A program made the translations under genes and the position numbers. From JAJFJD01 sp965228425 (GTDB taxonomy: Bacteria; Pseudomonadota; Alphaproteobacteria; UBA8366), in assembly GCA_965228425.1 (NCBI GenBank), contig OZ245815.1, positions 372,001 through 436,000 on the forward strand: DNA of 64,000 nucleotides, written 5' to 3'. Each line of letters opens with the position of its first letter. The stretch's first letter is position 1. The notes under the pieces are model-generated. The model ran no database searches. It saw nothing but the letters and a program-made list of their open reading frames with translations, and was not told the origin of the DNA. Shown here one piece after another: positions 52,385 through 60,045 of this stretch.

Positions 52385-52813
52385 ATGTTCAGCGTCACGG
52401 TTTCCGACAACATCATGATCGCCCATAGCCTTAAGGGAGACGTGTTCGGGCCCGCGCAGCGGATGCACGGCGCGACCTATGTGGTGGAGGTCGAACTACG
52501 GCGACCGGACCTGGACAGCAACAACATCGTCGCGGATATCGGCCGAGCGCGCGCGTTGTTGGCCGAGGTGTTGGAGCCGCTCTCCTACCGCAACCTCGAC
52601 GAGATGCCGGAGTACGCGGGCGAGGTGACCACGACCGAGTATCTTGCGCGCGACATCTTCGAGCGGTTCCGCTACGGCGTGATCCAGGGCCAGCTCGGCG
52701 GGGATACCGCCACCGAGGTAAAGCGGATCGCGATTACGCTGCGGGAAACGCCGAATGCCTGGGCGACCTATTCCGGCAAGGTGCATGACGATTGGGACGA
52801 TGACACCGAGTGA
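52385..52813 (+). CDS. 6-pyruvoyl-tetrahydropterin synthase/QueD homologue with lost catalytic residues
   Basis: A 142-residue T-fold protein. PTPS and QueD use a C-x3-HGH motif: catalytic Cys plus two of three zinc His. Here that segment reads A24-Q-R-M-H28-G-A30, so the Cys and the third His are missing, while H14 and H28 remain. The Asp-His catalytic dyad region reads S67-Y68. The pterin-anchoring Glu (E121 in RETPNAWATYS) is retained. It may bind a pterin or pyrimidine without the classical chemistry. Its end overlaps the GT4 gene by 14 bases. Confidence 0.88.
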   Translation: MFSVTVSDNIMIAHSLKGDVFGPAQRMHGATYVVEVELRRPDLDSNNIVADIGRARALLAEVLEPLSYRNLDEMPEYAGEVTTTEYLARDIFERFRYGVIQGQLGGDTATEVKRIAITLRETPNAWATYSGKVHDDWDDDTE

Positions 52814-53876
52814 GGCGGGCGGGTCGGCCGCGACGAGGGTCCTGCATTTCATCCATCCCGGCGCGATCGATGCGCCGGCCGGAGGCTCCCTTTACGACAA
52901 CCGCGTGATCGAGGAATTGCGGCGCATCGGATGGCGGGTCGATCTGCACGAACTGCCGGGGCGCTTTCCCGACAGCGACGAAACCGCGCGCGCCGCGGCG
53001 GCGGCCGTGCTGGCCGGCTTGCCTGACGGCGCCCGCGCGATCGTCGATGGCCTCGCGCTGCCGGCGTTCGCGGACGCGTTGCCCTTTCACGCGGCGCGGC
53101 TGACGCCGATGGCATTGGTGCATCATCCGGTCAGCGACGAGACCGGCTTGCCGCCGGACCGACAGAAAGCGCTCCGCGCCGTCGAAACGGCCTTGTTCGA
53201 CGCGCTGCGGCGCATCGTGGTGCCGAGCCCCGCGATGGCGCGGCGGCTTGCGGACTTCAACGTGCCCGATGACCGCGTTTTCGTGGTCGAGCCCGGCACC
53301 GACCCGGCGCCGCGCGCCCGGGGCTCCGGCGGACCGGCGGTGCATTTGCTGTGCGTCGCGTCGCTGACGCCGCGCAAAGGGCATCTCGGGCTGATCGCCG
53401 CATTGGCCGACGGCGCGGACCTGGACTGGCGTTTGACCTGCGTCGGTCCGACCGACCGGGACTCGATAACGACGGCGGCGATTACGCAGGCGCTCGACGA
53501 GGCCGGGCTTGCCGATCGGGTAACGCTCGCGGGCGAGATCCGGGGTGCCGCGTTGGACGATCTGTACGCGGCGGCGGACCTGTTCGTCCTCGCGTCCCAC
53601 TATGAAGGGTACGGCATGGCATTTGCCGAGGCCATGGCGCGCGGGCTGCCCGTGATCGCCAGCGGCGGCGGCGCGGTCGCCGATACCGTGCCCGACGCCG
53701 CGGGCCTGGTCGTGCCGGCCGGTGACACGGCGGCGCTGGCCGAGGCATTGCGCGCCATGATCGCCGATCCGGACCTGCGGTCGACGAAGGCGGCGGGCGC
53801 TTACGCGGCGGGACAGGCCTTGCCCGATTGGCCGTCGGCCGCGGCGCGCTTTGCGGCAGCGGTGAGCGGTTCCTGA
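52800..53876 (+). CDS. GT4-family glycosyltransferase
   Basis: A 358-residue GT-B enzyme. The acceptor-side N-terminus has HFIHPGAIDAPAGGSLYDNRVIEELRRIGW, and the donor domain carries the E-x7-E motif in HYEGYGMAFAEAMARGLPVIASGGGAVADTV. It would transfer a sugar from a nucleotide donor with retention. The ATG at 52800 overlaps the PTPS-like stop by 14 bases. In the cluster it may glycosylate the product of the pterin-like enzymes; this is inference. Confidence 0.92.
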   Translation: MTPSEAGGSAATRVLHFIHPGAIDAPAGGSLYDNRVIEELRRIGWRVDLHELPGRFPDSDETARAAAAAVLAGLPDGARAIVDGLALPAFADALPFHAARLTPMALVHHPVSDETGLPPDRQKALRAVETALFDALRRIVVPSPAMARRLADFNVPDDRVFVVEPGTDPAPRARGSGGPAVHLLCVASLTPRKGHLGLIAALADGADLDWRLTCVGPTDRDSITTAAITQALDEAGLADRVTLAGEIRGAALDDLYAAADLFVLASHYEGYGMAFAEAMARGLPVIASGGGAVADTVPDAAGLVVPAGDTAALAEALRAMIADPDLRSTKAAGAYAAGQALPDWPSAAARFAAAVSGS

Positions 53877-54703
53877 TGGACTCCTTCGCCGAGTCCTGGC
53901 TGCGGCTGCGCGAGCCCTATGATCACGCCGCGCGCTCGGCCCCGTTGGCGCGCCGGTTCCTGGCGGGGCTGCCGGCGGCGCCGCGGGTGCTCGATTTGGC
54001 GGCGGGCGCCGGGTCGAACGCCCGATACCTTGCATCGCTCGGGGTTCGTTGCGCCGATTGGGTGCTGGCCGATGCGGACCGCGCCTTGCTGGCCGCCGCC
54101 GGGATGAAAACCGCGCGGATGGAGCGGATTGTCACGGATCTGTCCCGGCCGGACCTGGGGCTCGAGCTGTCCCGCATCGACGGCGTCGCGGCATCGGCCT
54201 TCGGTGACCTGGTGTCGGCGGCGTGGGCCGGGCGCTTCGCGCGCGTTGTCGCTCGACACCGGCTGCCGGTTTTGATCGCGCTGTCGGTGGATGGCCGGGT
54301 CACCTGGACACCGGAAGACCCCGACGATGAGATGGTGCGGCGGCTGTTCCAGCGCGACCAGGCGCGCGACAAGGGGTTCGGGCCGGCGCTCGGCCCGACG
54401 GCGCCGTGGCGGCTGGCGTCCGATTTTCGTGCTCTCGGGTACCGCGCGCAGTTGCGGCGCAGCGACTGGCGCGTCGGTCCACGGCATCGGGTCATGCTCG
54501 ACCGGATGATCGACGGGTTTGCGGCAGCGGCGATTTCGGCCGCGCCGGCCGATCCGCATGGCGCGATCGCCGGTTGGGCCGACCGGCGCCGGGCCCAGGC
54601 GGCGGCGGGTGACGTGCGCCTTACCATCGGCCACCGCGACTGCTTGGCGCTGCCACCGCCGGTGGCGCGCTCGAAACGATCACCGGCTCTCAATTCGCCG
54701 TGA
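53876..54703 (+). CDS. Class I SAM-dependent methyltransferase
   Basis: A 275-residue protein with motif I in RVLDLAAGAGSNARYLAS (about 35-52) and a post-I Asp in WVLADADRALL, followed by the SAM-fold regions. The ATG at 53876 is joined to the GT4 stop by one base (TGATG). The substrate is not known; the family also includes non-methylating members. It is the last gene of the cluster. Confidence 0.85.
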   Translation: MDSFAESWLRLREPYDHAARSAPLARRFLAGLPAAPRVLDLAAGAGSNARYLASLGVRCADWVLADADRALLAAAGMKTARMERIVTDLSRPDLGLELSRIDGVAASAFGDLVSAAWAGRFARVVARHRLPVLIALSVDGRVTWTPEDPDDEMVRRLFQRDQARDKGFGPALGPTAPWRLASDFRALGYRAQLRRSDWRVGPRHRVMLDRMIDGFAAAAISAAPADPHGAIAGWADRRRAQAAAGDVRLTIGHRDCLALPPPVARSKRSPALNSP

Positions 54704-54756
54704 GCATCCGACCTGGTGATTCACCCTAACCCCGTAGAACTGAAACGAAAAACCGA

Positions 54757-54779
54757 TTCCACGGAATGTGACCGTGGAA
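54757..54779. promoter_or_regulatory. Inverted repeat between the methyltransferase and the response regulator
   Basis: TTCCACGG (54757-54764) and CCGTGGAA (54772-54779) form an 8-bp perfect stem around a 7-base loop, 54 bases after the methyltransferase stop. There is no T-tract, so it could be an operator or a hairpin. Confidence 0.45.
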
Positions 54780-54843
54780 ATATGGGAATCCCGCGAGGCT
54801 TGCGTTATTCCGGCGTTGCGACCAGATTGGGTTCAAATCGACC

Positions 54844-54857
54844 CATACCTGGGTATG
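54844..54857. promoter_or_regulatory. CATACC/GGTATG palindrome upstream of the response regulator
   Basis: A 14-base inverted repeat (6-bp arms, 2-base centre), 25 bases before the regulator ATG. It may be an operator for autoregulation; no functional evidence. Confidence 0.4.
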
Positions 54858-54882
54858 TGAATGCTAGGACGGAACGCCCCCA

Positions 54883-55569
54883 ATGACTGGCAAGAAAATT
54901 CTACTCGTCGATGACGACGAAGTGCTCCGCTCTTCGCTGGAAGAGCAGTTGCAGTTGCACGAAGAATTCACGACCGCGGCCTGCGGGACCGCGGGCGAAG
55001 GGATCGAGCAGGCGAAGCAGGAATACTACGACGCGATCCTGCTCGATGTGGGCCTGCCCGACATGGACGGCCGCGAGGCCTGCCGGTTGATGCGGCGGGG
55101 CGGCGTGAAGTCGCCGATCATCATGCTGACCGCGGCGGACACCGACGCGGACACCATCCTCGGCCTCGACGCGGGCGCAAACGATTACATTTCCAAGCCG
55201 TTTCGGCTGGGTGTGCTGTTGGCGCGGCTACGCGCGCAGCTTCGCCAGCACGAGCAGAGCGAGGACGCGGTCTTCACGATCGGGCCGTACACCTTCATGC
55301 CGAGTTCGAAGATTTTGGTCGACGAAGAGACCAGCAAGAAAGTGCGGTTGACCGAAAAGGAAACCGCCATCCTCAAGTATCTCTTCCGGTCCGGCGACAA
55401 GGTCGTCGGCCGTGACACGCTGCTTGGCGAGGTCTGGGGCTACAACGCGGGCGTCACGACGCACACGCTGGAAACCCATGTCTATCGCTTGCGCCAAAAG
55501 ATCGAACGCGACCCCTCGAACGCGGAAATCCTGGTGACCGAACCCGGCGGCTACCGCCTGGTTCCCTGA
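54883..55569 (+). CDS. Orphan OmpR/PhoB-type response regulator
   Basis: A 228-residue protein. The receiver domain (1-120) has acidic pocket D10-D12, phosphoacceptor D55 (ILLDVGLPDMDG), T84 and K105 (DYISKPFR). The C-terminal winged helix (about 130-228) has the LTEKETAILKYLFRSGDKVVGRDTLL and VTTHTLETHVYRLRQKI recognition region and a normal end. No histidine kinase is adjacent, so its partner is elsewhere. The gene is convergent with the MFS gene. Confidence 0.94.
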   Translation: MTGKKILLVDDDEVLRSSLEEQLQLHEEFTTAACGTAGEGIEQAKQEYYDAILLDVGLPDMDGREACRLMRRGGVKSPIIMLTAADTDADTILGLDAGANDYISKPFRLGVLLARLRAQLRQHEQSEDAVFTIGPYTFMPSSKILVDEETSKKVRLTEKETAILKYLFRSGDKVVGRDTLLGEVWGYNAGVTTHTLETHVYRLRQKIERDPSNAEILVTEPGGYRLVP

Positions 55570-56787
55570 TCAGCCCGCGCGCCGGGTCAACCGCCGGTGC
55601 AGGACCAGCGCGCCAGCGGCCAGCGCCAGCGTGACCCCGCCGAGCGTGGGCGGCAACACCGCCCAACCCCCCGCTTGTTGCACCAGCCATCCGGTGACGA
55701 CCGGCCCCAATAGCACGCCCAAATTCCGGCCGGTCATCAGCACGGCGAAAGGTTTCGCCGTCGCGCGCTCGACGCCGAAGATCGTGCCCGGCATCGCGAA
55801 CAGGCAGGTCGGGGTCAGCCCGGCCGCCGCCGCATAGATGCCGAAGGCCGCGATCCCCGCCGCGACCGGCCCGAGCACCGGCAGCAGCAGCCATACGCCG
55901 CCTTGCACCGCGGCGGCGGCGGCAAGCAGCAGCGACACCGGCATGCCGGCCCGCAGGATCGGCGCGGCCAGCAGATTGAACAGGATGACCAGCGCCGTCG
56001 GGATCATGAACAGCGCGGCGGCCGCCGCGACCGATAGGCCGCGTCCCTCGACCAGATAGGCCGGCAGCCAGGTGACATAGGCGAAAAACTGCACCGACCA
56101 CAGCGTGAACAGGAAGGCTGCCAACATCATGTCGCGCCAGTGCGCCGGCGTCGCGGTTATCGCGGCTGGCGCCGCATCGGCTCGGTCGGTCCGTGGCCGG
56201 CCCAGATCGATGCCGCCCCGCCGCCGCAGCCGCCAGGTCCAGACCGTCAGCGCGGCGCTGGCGGCGATCCCCGCGATCCACAACACGCGCCAGTTGCCGC
56301 CGGTCTCGTCGAGCCCGATGCCGGCCGCGATCAGGCTGGCGATCAGACCGCCGACCGGTATCCAGGCCGCGACGATGCCCGACGCGATGGCCAGCCCGCC
56401 CGGCCCGGCGTTGGCGGTGCAGATCGACGGACCGGCGATCGCCAGGATCGCGAAGGCGACGCCCTCCACCGCGCGGGCGGCCAGGAACAGCCAGCCGTTC
56501 TCCGGCCAGATCATCATCGCCAAGGCGGCGAGGGCGAACATCGCGAAGGCGGCGTAGAGAAAAACGACAGCGCCGTGCCGTTGGATCAACCCGCCGAGGC
56601 GCAGCGACAGCAACAACCCGCTCAGCGCGTAGACCGACATGAAGGCGCCGCCGAGAATCCGCTCGAAGCCGTAGGCGTCGATCAGGACGGGCAAAGCCGG
56701 CGGCAGTTTGAGCTGTTGATAGGCCGCCAGCGCCATCAGCCCGAAGCCGAATCCGATGCCGGTCCAATTGATTGCGCGCGGTGCCAT
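55570..56787 (-). CDS. Major facilitator superfamily transporter
   Basis: A 405-residue protein with about 12 transmembrane helices, typical of MFS. The cytoplasmic loop between helices 2 and 3 has LGGLIQRHGAVVF, an A-motif-like stretch, and a cytoplasmic loop of about 30 residues lies between helices 6 and 7. Helix 4 has AVEGVAFAI. The substrate is unknown, but the topology resembles CynX/NimT-type exporters. Its stop touches the regulator's stop. Confidence 0.88.
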   Translation of the reverse strand: MAPRAINWTGIGFGFGLMALAAYQQLKLPPALPVLIDAYGFERILGGAFMSVYALSGLLLSLRLGGLIQRHGAVVFLYAAFAMFALAALAMMIWPENGWLFLAARAVEGVAFAILAIAGPSICTANAGPGGLAIASGIVAAWIPVGGLIASLIAAGIGLDETGGNWRVLWIAGIAASAALTVWTWRLRRRGGIDLGRPRTDRADAAPAAITATPAHWRDMMLAAFLFTLWSVQFFAYVTWLPAYLVEGRGLSVAAAAALFMIPTALVILFNLLAAPILRAGMPVSLLLAAAAAVQGGVWLLLPVLGPVAAGIAAFGIYAAAAGLTPTCLFAMPGTIFGVERATAKPFAVLMTGRNLGVLLGPVVTGWLVQQAGGWAVLPPTLGGVTLALAAGALVLHRRLTRRAG

Positions 56788-56928
56788 GCATTAACGGAAG
56801 CTTGATGAAAGACGGGTGACAATAGCCCAGCGAATGGTTTACACCCAGCGGCCAGTTTCGCAGACTGGGCCAGGGCGTGCCCGCTGGCGACGGCCGGTTG
56901 GACCGGCGACAGGCGACGATGAGGCGAC

Positions 56929-57777
56929 ATGTCGGATCCGGGGGAATTCTTCGTCCAGTTCTGGGGCGTGCGCGGCAGTATTGCATGCCCCGGTCCGGAC
57001 ACCGTCCGTTACGGCGGCAACACCTCCTGCCTTGAAATACGCTGCGGCGACCGGCTGTTCATCTTCGATGCCGGCACCGGGTTGCGCCTGCTCGGTCAGT
57101 CCCTTATGGAAAGGGCATTGAAGGAAGAGGGCGACATCGACGCGCATCTCTACCTAACGCATACGCATTTCGACCATATCTGCGGCTTGCCCTTCTTCGC
57201 GCCGCTGTTCGTGCCGGGCAACCATTTCCGGCTGGCCGCAGGGCATCTGAAGCCCGAGACCGATTTGAAGCAGGTGCTGGTCGAGATGATGATGGCGCCG
57301 CTGTTCCCGGTGCCGCCGTCGGTTTTCCAGGCGCAGGTCAGCTACTCTGATTTCACCGCGGGCGAAACACAGTCGCCGGGCGGCGGTGTCGTCATCCGCA
57401 CCGCGCCGCTCAACCACCCGAACCGCGCGACCGGCTACCGCGTCGACTATGACGGCCGGTCGATCTGCTACATAACCGACACCGAGCATGTCATCGGCAC
57501 GCCGGACCGCAATATCTTGGATTTGATCCAGGGCGCGGATCTGGTGATCTACGATTCCACCTATACCGACGACGAATACCCGGCCTATGCCGGCTTCGGC
57601 CATTCGACATGGCAGGAAGGGGTGCGCCTCGCCGACGCGGCCGCGGCGAAGACGCTGGTCATCTTCCATCACGAGCCGACCCATGACGACGACCGGATGG
57701 ACGCCATCGCGGCGGAAGCCGAGGCGATGCGCCCCGGCACCATCGTCGCCCGTGAAGGCATGGTGTTGACCCCGTGA
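56929..57777 (+). CDS. Metallo-beta-lactamase-fold hydrolase
   Basis: A 282-residue MBL-fold protein with the HxHxDH zinc motif at H78-H80-D82-H83 (TLTHTHFDHICG in context), further ligands in LNHPNRATG and YDSTYTDDEYP, and a C-terminal FHHEPTHDDDRMD segment. It belongs to the PhnP/RNase Z-like group that acts on phosphodiesters, but many homologues with this C-terminal pattern have unknown substrates. The stop overlaps the next gene (GTG at 57774). Confidence 0.9.
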   Translation: MSDPGEFFVQFWGVRGSIACPGPDTVRYGGNTSCLEIRCGDRLFIFDAGTGLRLLGQSLMERALKEEGDIDAHLYLTHTHFDHICGLPFFAPLFVPGNHFRLAAGHLKPETDLKQVLVEMMMAPLFPVPPSVFQAQVSYSDFTAGETQSPGGGVVIRTAPLNHPNRATGYRVDYDGRSICYITDTEHVIGTPDRNILDLIQGADLVIYDSTYTDDEYPAYAGFGHSTWQEGVRLADAAAAKTLVIFHHEPTHDDDRMDAIAAEAEAMRPGTIVAREGMVLTP

Positions 57778-58487
57778 TCGACCGCCTGGCGGCGCGCGGA
57801 CCTCATTTTGCCGGCCGGCTGCGCGCGATGGACCGCTATGGCGACGATCTCCGCGCCATCGGACCGGACCGGCCGCCCGAGCCGCGCTGGAACCAGGACT
57901 GGTTCCCCCGGCTCGATGCCGCGATGGCGTACATCCAAGTCCGGGACCGCCGGCCCCGCCGCATCGTCGAGGTGGGCTGCGGCCACTCCACGCGCTTTTT
58001 CTGCCGCGCCGTGGCGGACGGCGGGTTCGCGGCCGACGTGATCGCGATCGACCCGGAACCGCGCGCGGCGCTGGCCGGGCTGCCGGGATTGCGCCGCATC
58101 GACCGGCCGGTGCAGGAGGTCGGGCCCGGCCCGTTCACGTCGCTCGCGGCCGGCGATATCCTGAGCGTCGATTCCAGCCACAAGACCACGCCCGGCGGCG
58201 ATGTGGATTTCCTGATGAACGCGGTCCTGCCGGCGCTCCCGGCCGGCGTGGCCGTGCATTTTCACGACATGTTTCTGCCCGACGGCTACCCGGCATCCTG
58301 GACGTGGCGCGGCTATGACGAACAGGCGGCGGTCGAGGCGATGATCGCCGGCGGCGGATGGGCGATCGATTTCGCGTCGCATTACACCGCGACACGCATG
58401 GCCGAGACCGTCGCCGCCGGCGTCGCGGGCGGTTTGCCGCTGGTCGAGGGCGCCCTCGAATCGAGCCTGTGGCTGGAACACGAATGA
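57774..58487 (+). CDS. Class I SAM-dependent methyltransferase-like protein
   Basis: A 237-residue protein with a SAM motif I (IVEVGCGHSTRF) and a DIIAIDP-type acidic loop (VIAIDPEPRAALAG), and the VDSSHKTTPGGDVDFL segment typical of the methyltransferase_24-like group. The start GTG overlaps the stop of the MBL-fold gene by 4 bases, so the pair is coupled. Substrate unknown. Confidence 0.83.
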   Translation: MIDRLAARGPHFAGRLRAMDRYGDDLRAIGPDRPPEPRWNQDWFPRLDAAMAYIQVRDRRPRRIVEVGCGHSTRFFCRAVADGGFAADVIAIDPEPRAALAGLPGLRRIDRPVQEVGPGPFTSLAAGDILSVDSSHKTTPGGDVDFLMNAVLPALPAGVAVHFHDMFLPDGYPASWTWRGYDEQAAVEAMIAGGGWAIDFASHYTATRMAETVAAGVAGGLPLVEGALESSLWLEHE

Positions 58488-58587
58488 TCCGTTTCGGTCA
58501 CAATGGCGCGGGGTATGGTCGCCAAGCCGGGCCGATCGGCCTACTCTTCTACCCACGCCCCGCGACGGCGGTGCATGAGGATGGCGC

Positions 58588-59940
58588 ATGACTTTGTGGC
58601 AAAGGTTTCTGACGATCTTGATCGGTGAACGCGGCGGCGCGATCCCCGACCGCGTACGTCATGCCATACGCGAACAGCAGGAAAGCAGCGAGAAGCTGAT
58701 TGCTTGGGTCCAGCTCGTGGTGGTCGTCACATTCTCCGTGCTGTACGCGTTATCGCCGAAGACATCGGCGGTCAATCCATGGCTGTCGCCGGTCGCGCTT
58801 GCGCTGCTGTTCTATTTCCTGTTCACGCTACTACGATTGCGGTTGACGCATCGCGGCCAGATTCGCGGCTGGCTTCTGGGGCTTTCGGTGATCTTCGACA
58901 TCGCGTTGCTGATGGTCCTGATCTGGAGCTTCCATTTGCAATACGGCCAGCCCGCCTCCTTCTCGCTGAAGGCGCCGACCTTGCTGTACGTGTTCATCTT
59001 CATCGCGCTGCGGGCGCTGCGGTTCGAGCCGCGCTACGTGGTGATGTGCGGGTTGAGCGCGGCGGCGGGCTGGGTTCTGCTCGTGCTCTACACGGTGACC
59101 GTCACCTATCCCGACACGATGATCACGCGGAATTACGTCACCTACCTGACGTCAAACTCGGTGCTCATCGGGGCGGAGTTCGACAAGATCCTCTCTATTC
59201 TAATGGTCACCGGAATCATCGCCGTCGTGCTGATGCGGGCGCAGCGTCTGCTCGAACGGTCGGTCGCCGAGGAGGAGGCGGCGCGCGACCTGTCGCGCTT
59301 CTTCTCGCCCGAGATCGTGCAGCAGATCACGCAATCGGAACAGCGCATCCGCCCGGGCGAGGGCCAGGCGCGCACCGCGGCGATCCTGTCGATCGACATC
59401 CGGGGCTTCACCGCGCTCTCGACCCGGCTCGACCCGTCGGCGTTGATCAAGCTGCTGACCGATTACGAAACCCGCATGGTCGCCGCGATCGAGGCGAACG
59501 GCGGCACCGTCGACAAGTTCCTCGGCGACGGTATCCTTGCTTCCTTCGGCGCGGCGGTTACGAGCGAGACCTACGCGGCGGATGCGGTGCGCGCCGCCGA
59601 TGATGTGATCGCCGCCGCCGACGCCTGGACGGCCGAACGGCAGGCCGCCGGAGAGGAGCCGATCCGCATCGGCGTCGCGGTGGCGAGCGGCCGTATCATC
59701 TTCGGCGCGGTCGGCGCGGAATCACGCCTGGAATACACTTGCATCGGCGACCCGGTGAACCTGTCGGCCAAGTTGGAAAAACACAACAGTGCGACGGGCA
59801 CCCGCGCGCTGGTCGACGGCGAGACGTATGCACTCGCGCTGGAGCAGGGCTACATTCCGCTGCTGACCCATGACCGCCGCGAAGCGGCGACCGTCGCGGG
59901 CGTCGATGCGCCGTTGGATGTGGTCGTGTTGGCGAAATAG
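58588..59940 (+). CDS. Membrane-bound class III adenylate/guanylate cyclase
   Basis: A 450-residue protein. The N-terminal 220 residues contain about six hydrophobic helices (starts near 39, 65, 95, 130, 155, 200); a linker then leads to the class III cyclase domain (about 262-445). Metal-binding D270 and D314, substrate-specifying K310 and D388 (adenine pattern K/D), and transition-state N391 are visible; the usual Arg is replaced by Lys (K395). It would make cAMP at the membrane. No cAMP effector is adjacent. Confidence 0.93.
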   Translation: MTLWQRFLTILIGERGGAIPDRVRHAIREQQESSEKLIAWVQLVVVVTFSVLYALSPKTSAVNPWLSPVALALLFYFLFTLLRLRLTHRGQIRGWLLGLSVIFDIALLMVLIWSFHLQYGQPASFSLKAPTLLYVFIFIALRALRFEPRYVVMCGLSAAAGWVLLVLYTVTVTYPDTMITRNYVTYLTSNSVLIGAEFDKILSILMVTGIIAVVLMRAQRLLERSVAEEEAARDLSRFFSPEIVQQITQSEQRIRPGEGQARTAAILSIDIRGFTALSTRLDPSALIKLLTDYETRMVAAIEANGGTVDKFLGDGILASFGAAVTSETYAADAVRAADDVIAAADAWTAERQAAGEEPIRIGVAVASGRIIFGAVGAESRLEYTCIGDPVNLSAKLEKHNSATGTRALVDGETYALALEQGYIPLLTHDRREAATVAGVDAPLDVVVLAK

Positions 59941-59951
59941 TTTTCTTGGAA

Positions 59952-60045
59952 CGCAAATGCGTCGTCGCGGCCGAACGGGCCGCTCGGGATTTGCTTTTTG
60001 CCGCAAATGCGTCGTCGCGGCTAAAGGAGCCGCTCGGGATTTGCT
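59952..60045. repeat. Tandem 44-bp direct repeat between convergent genes
   Basis: Units at 59952-59995 and 60002-60045 are almost identical; they differ in the centre (CGAACGGG vs TAAAGGAG) and are exactly 50 bases apart. Each has inverted arms (GCGGC...GCCGC) and a TTGCT end. They lie between the convergent cyclase and ABC-permease genes and may act as bidirectional terminators, although the T-tracts are short. Confidence 0.85.

Noticed and set aside
56791..56805. CtrA-like site TTAA-N7-TTGA next to the MFS gene
   Set aside because: One mismatch and only 3 bases between it and the start codon, too close for an ordinary promoter position.
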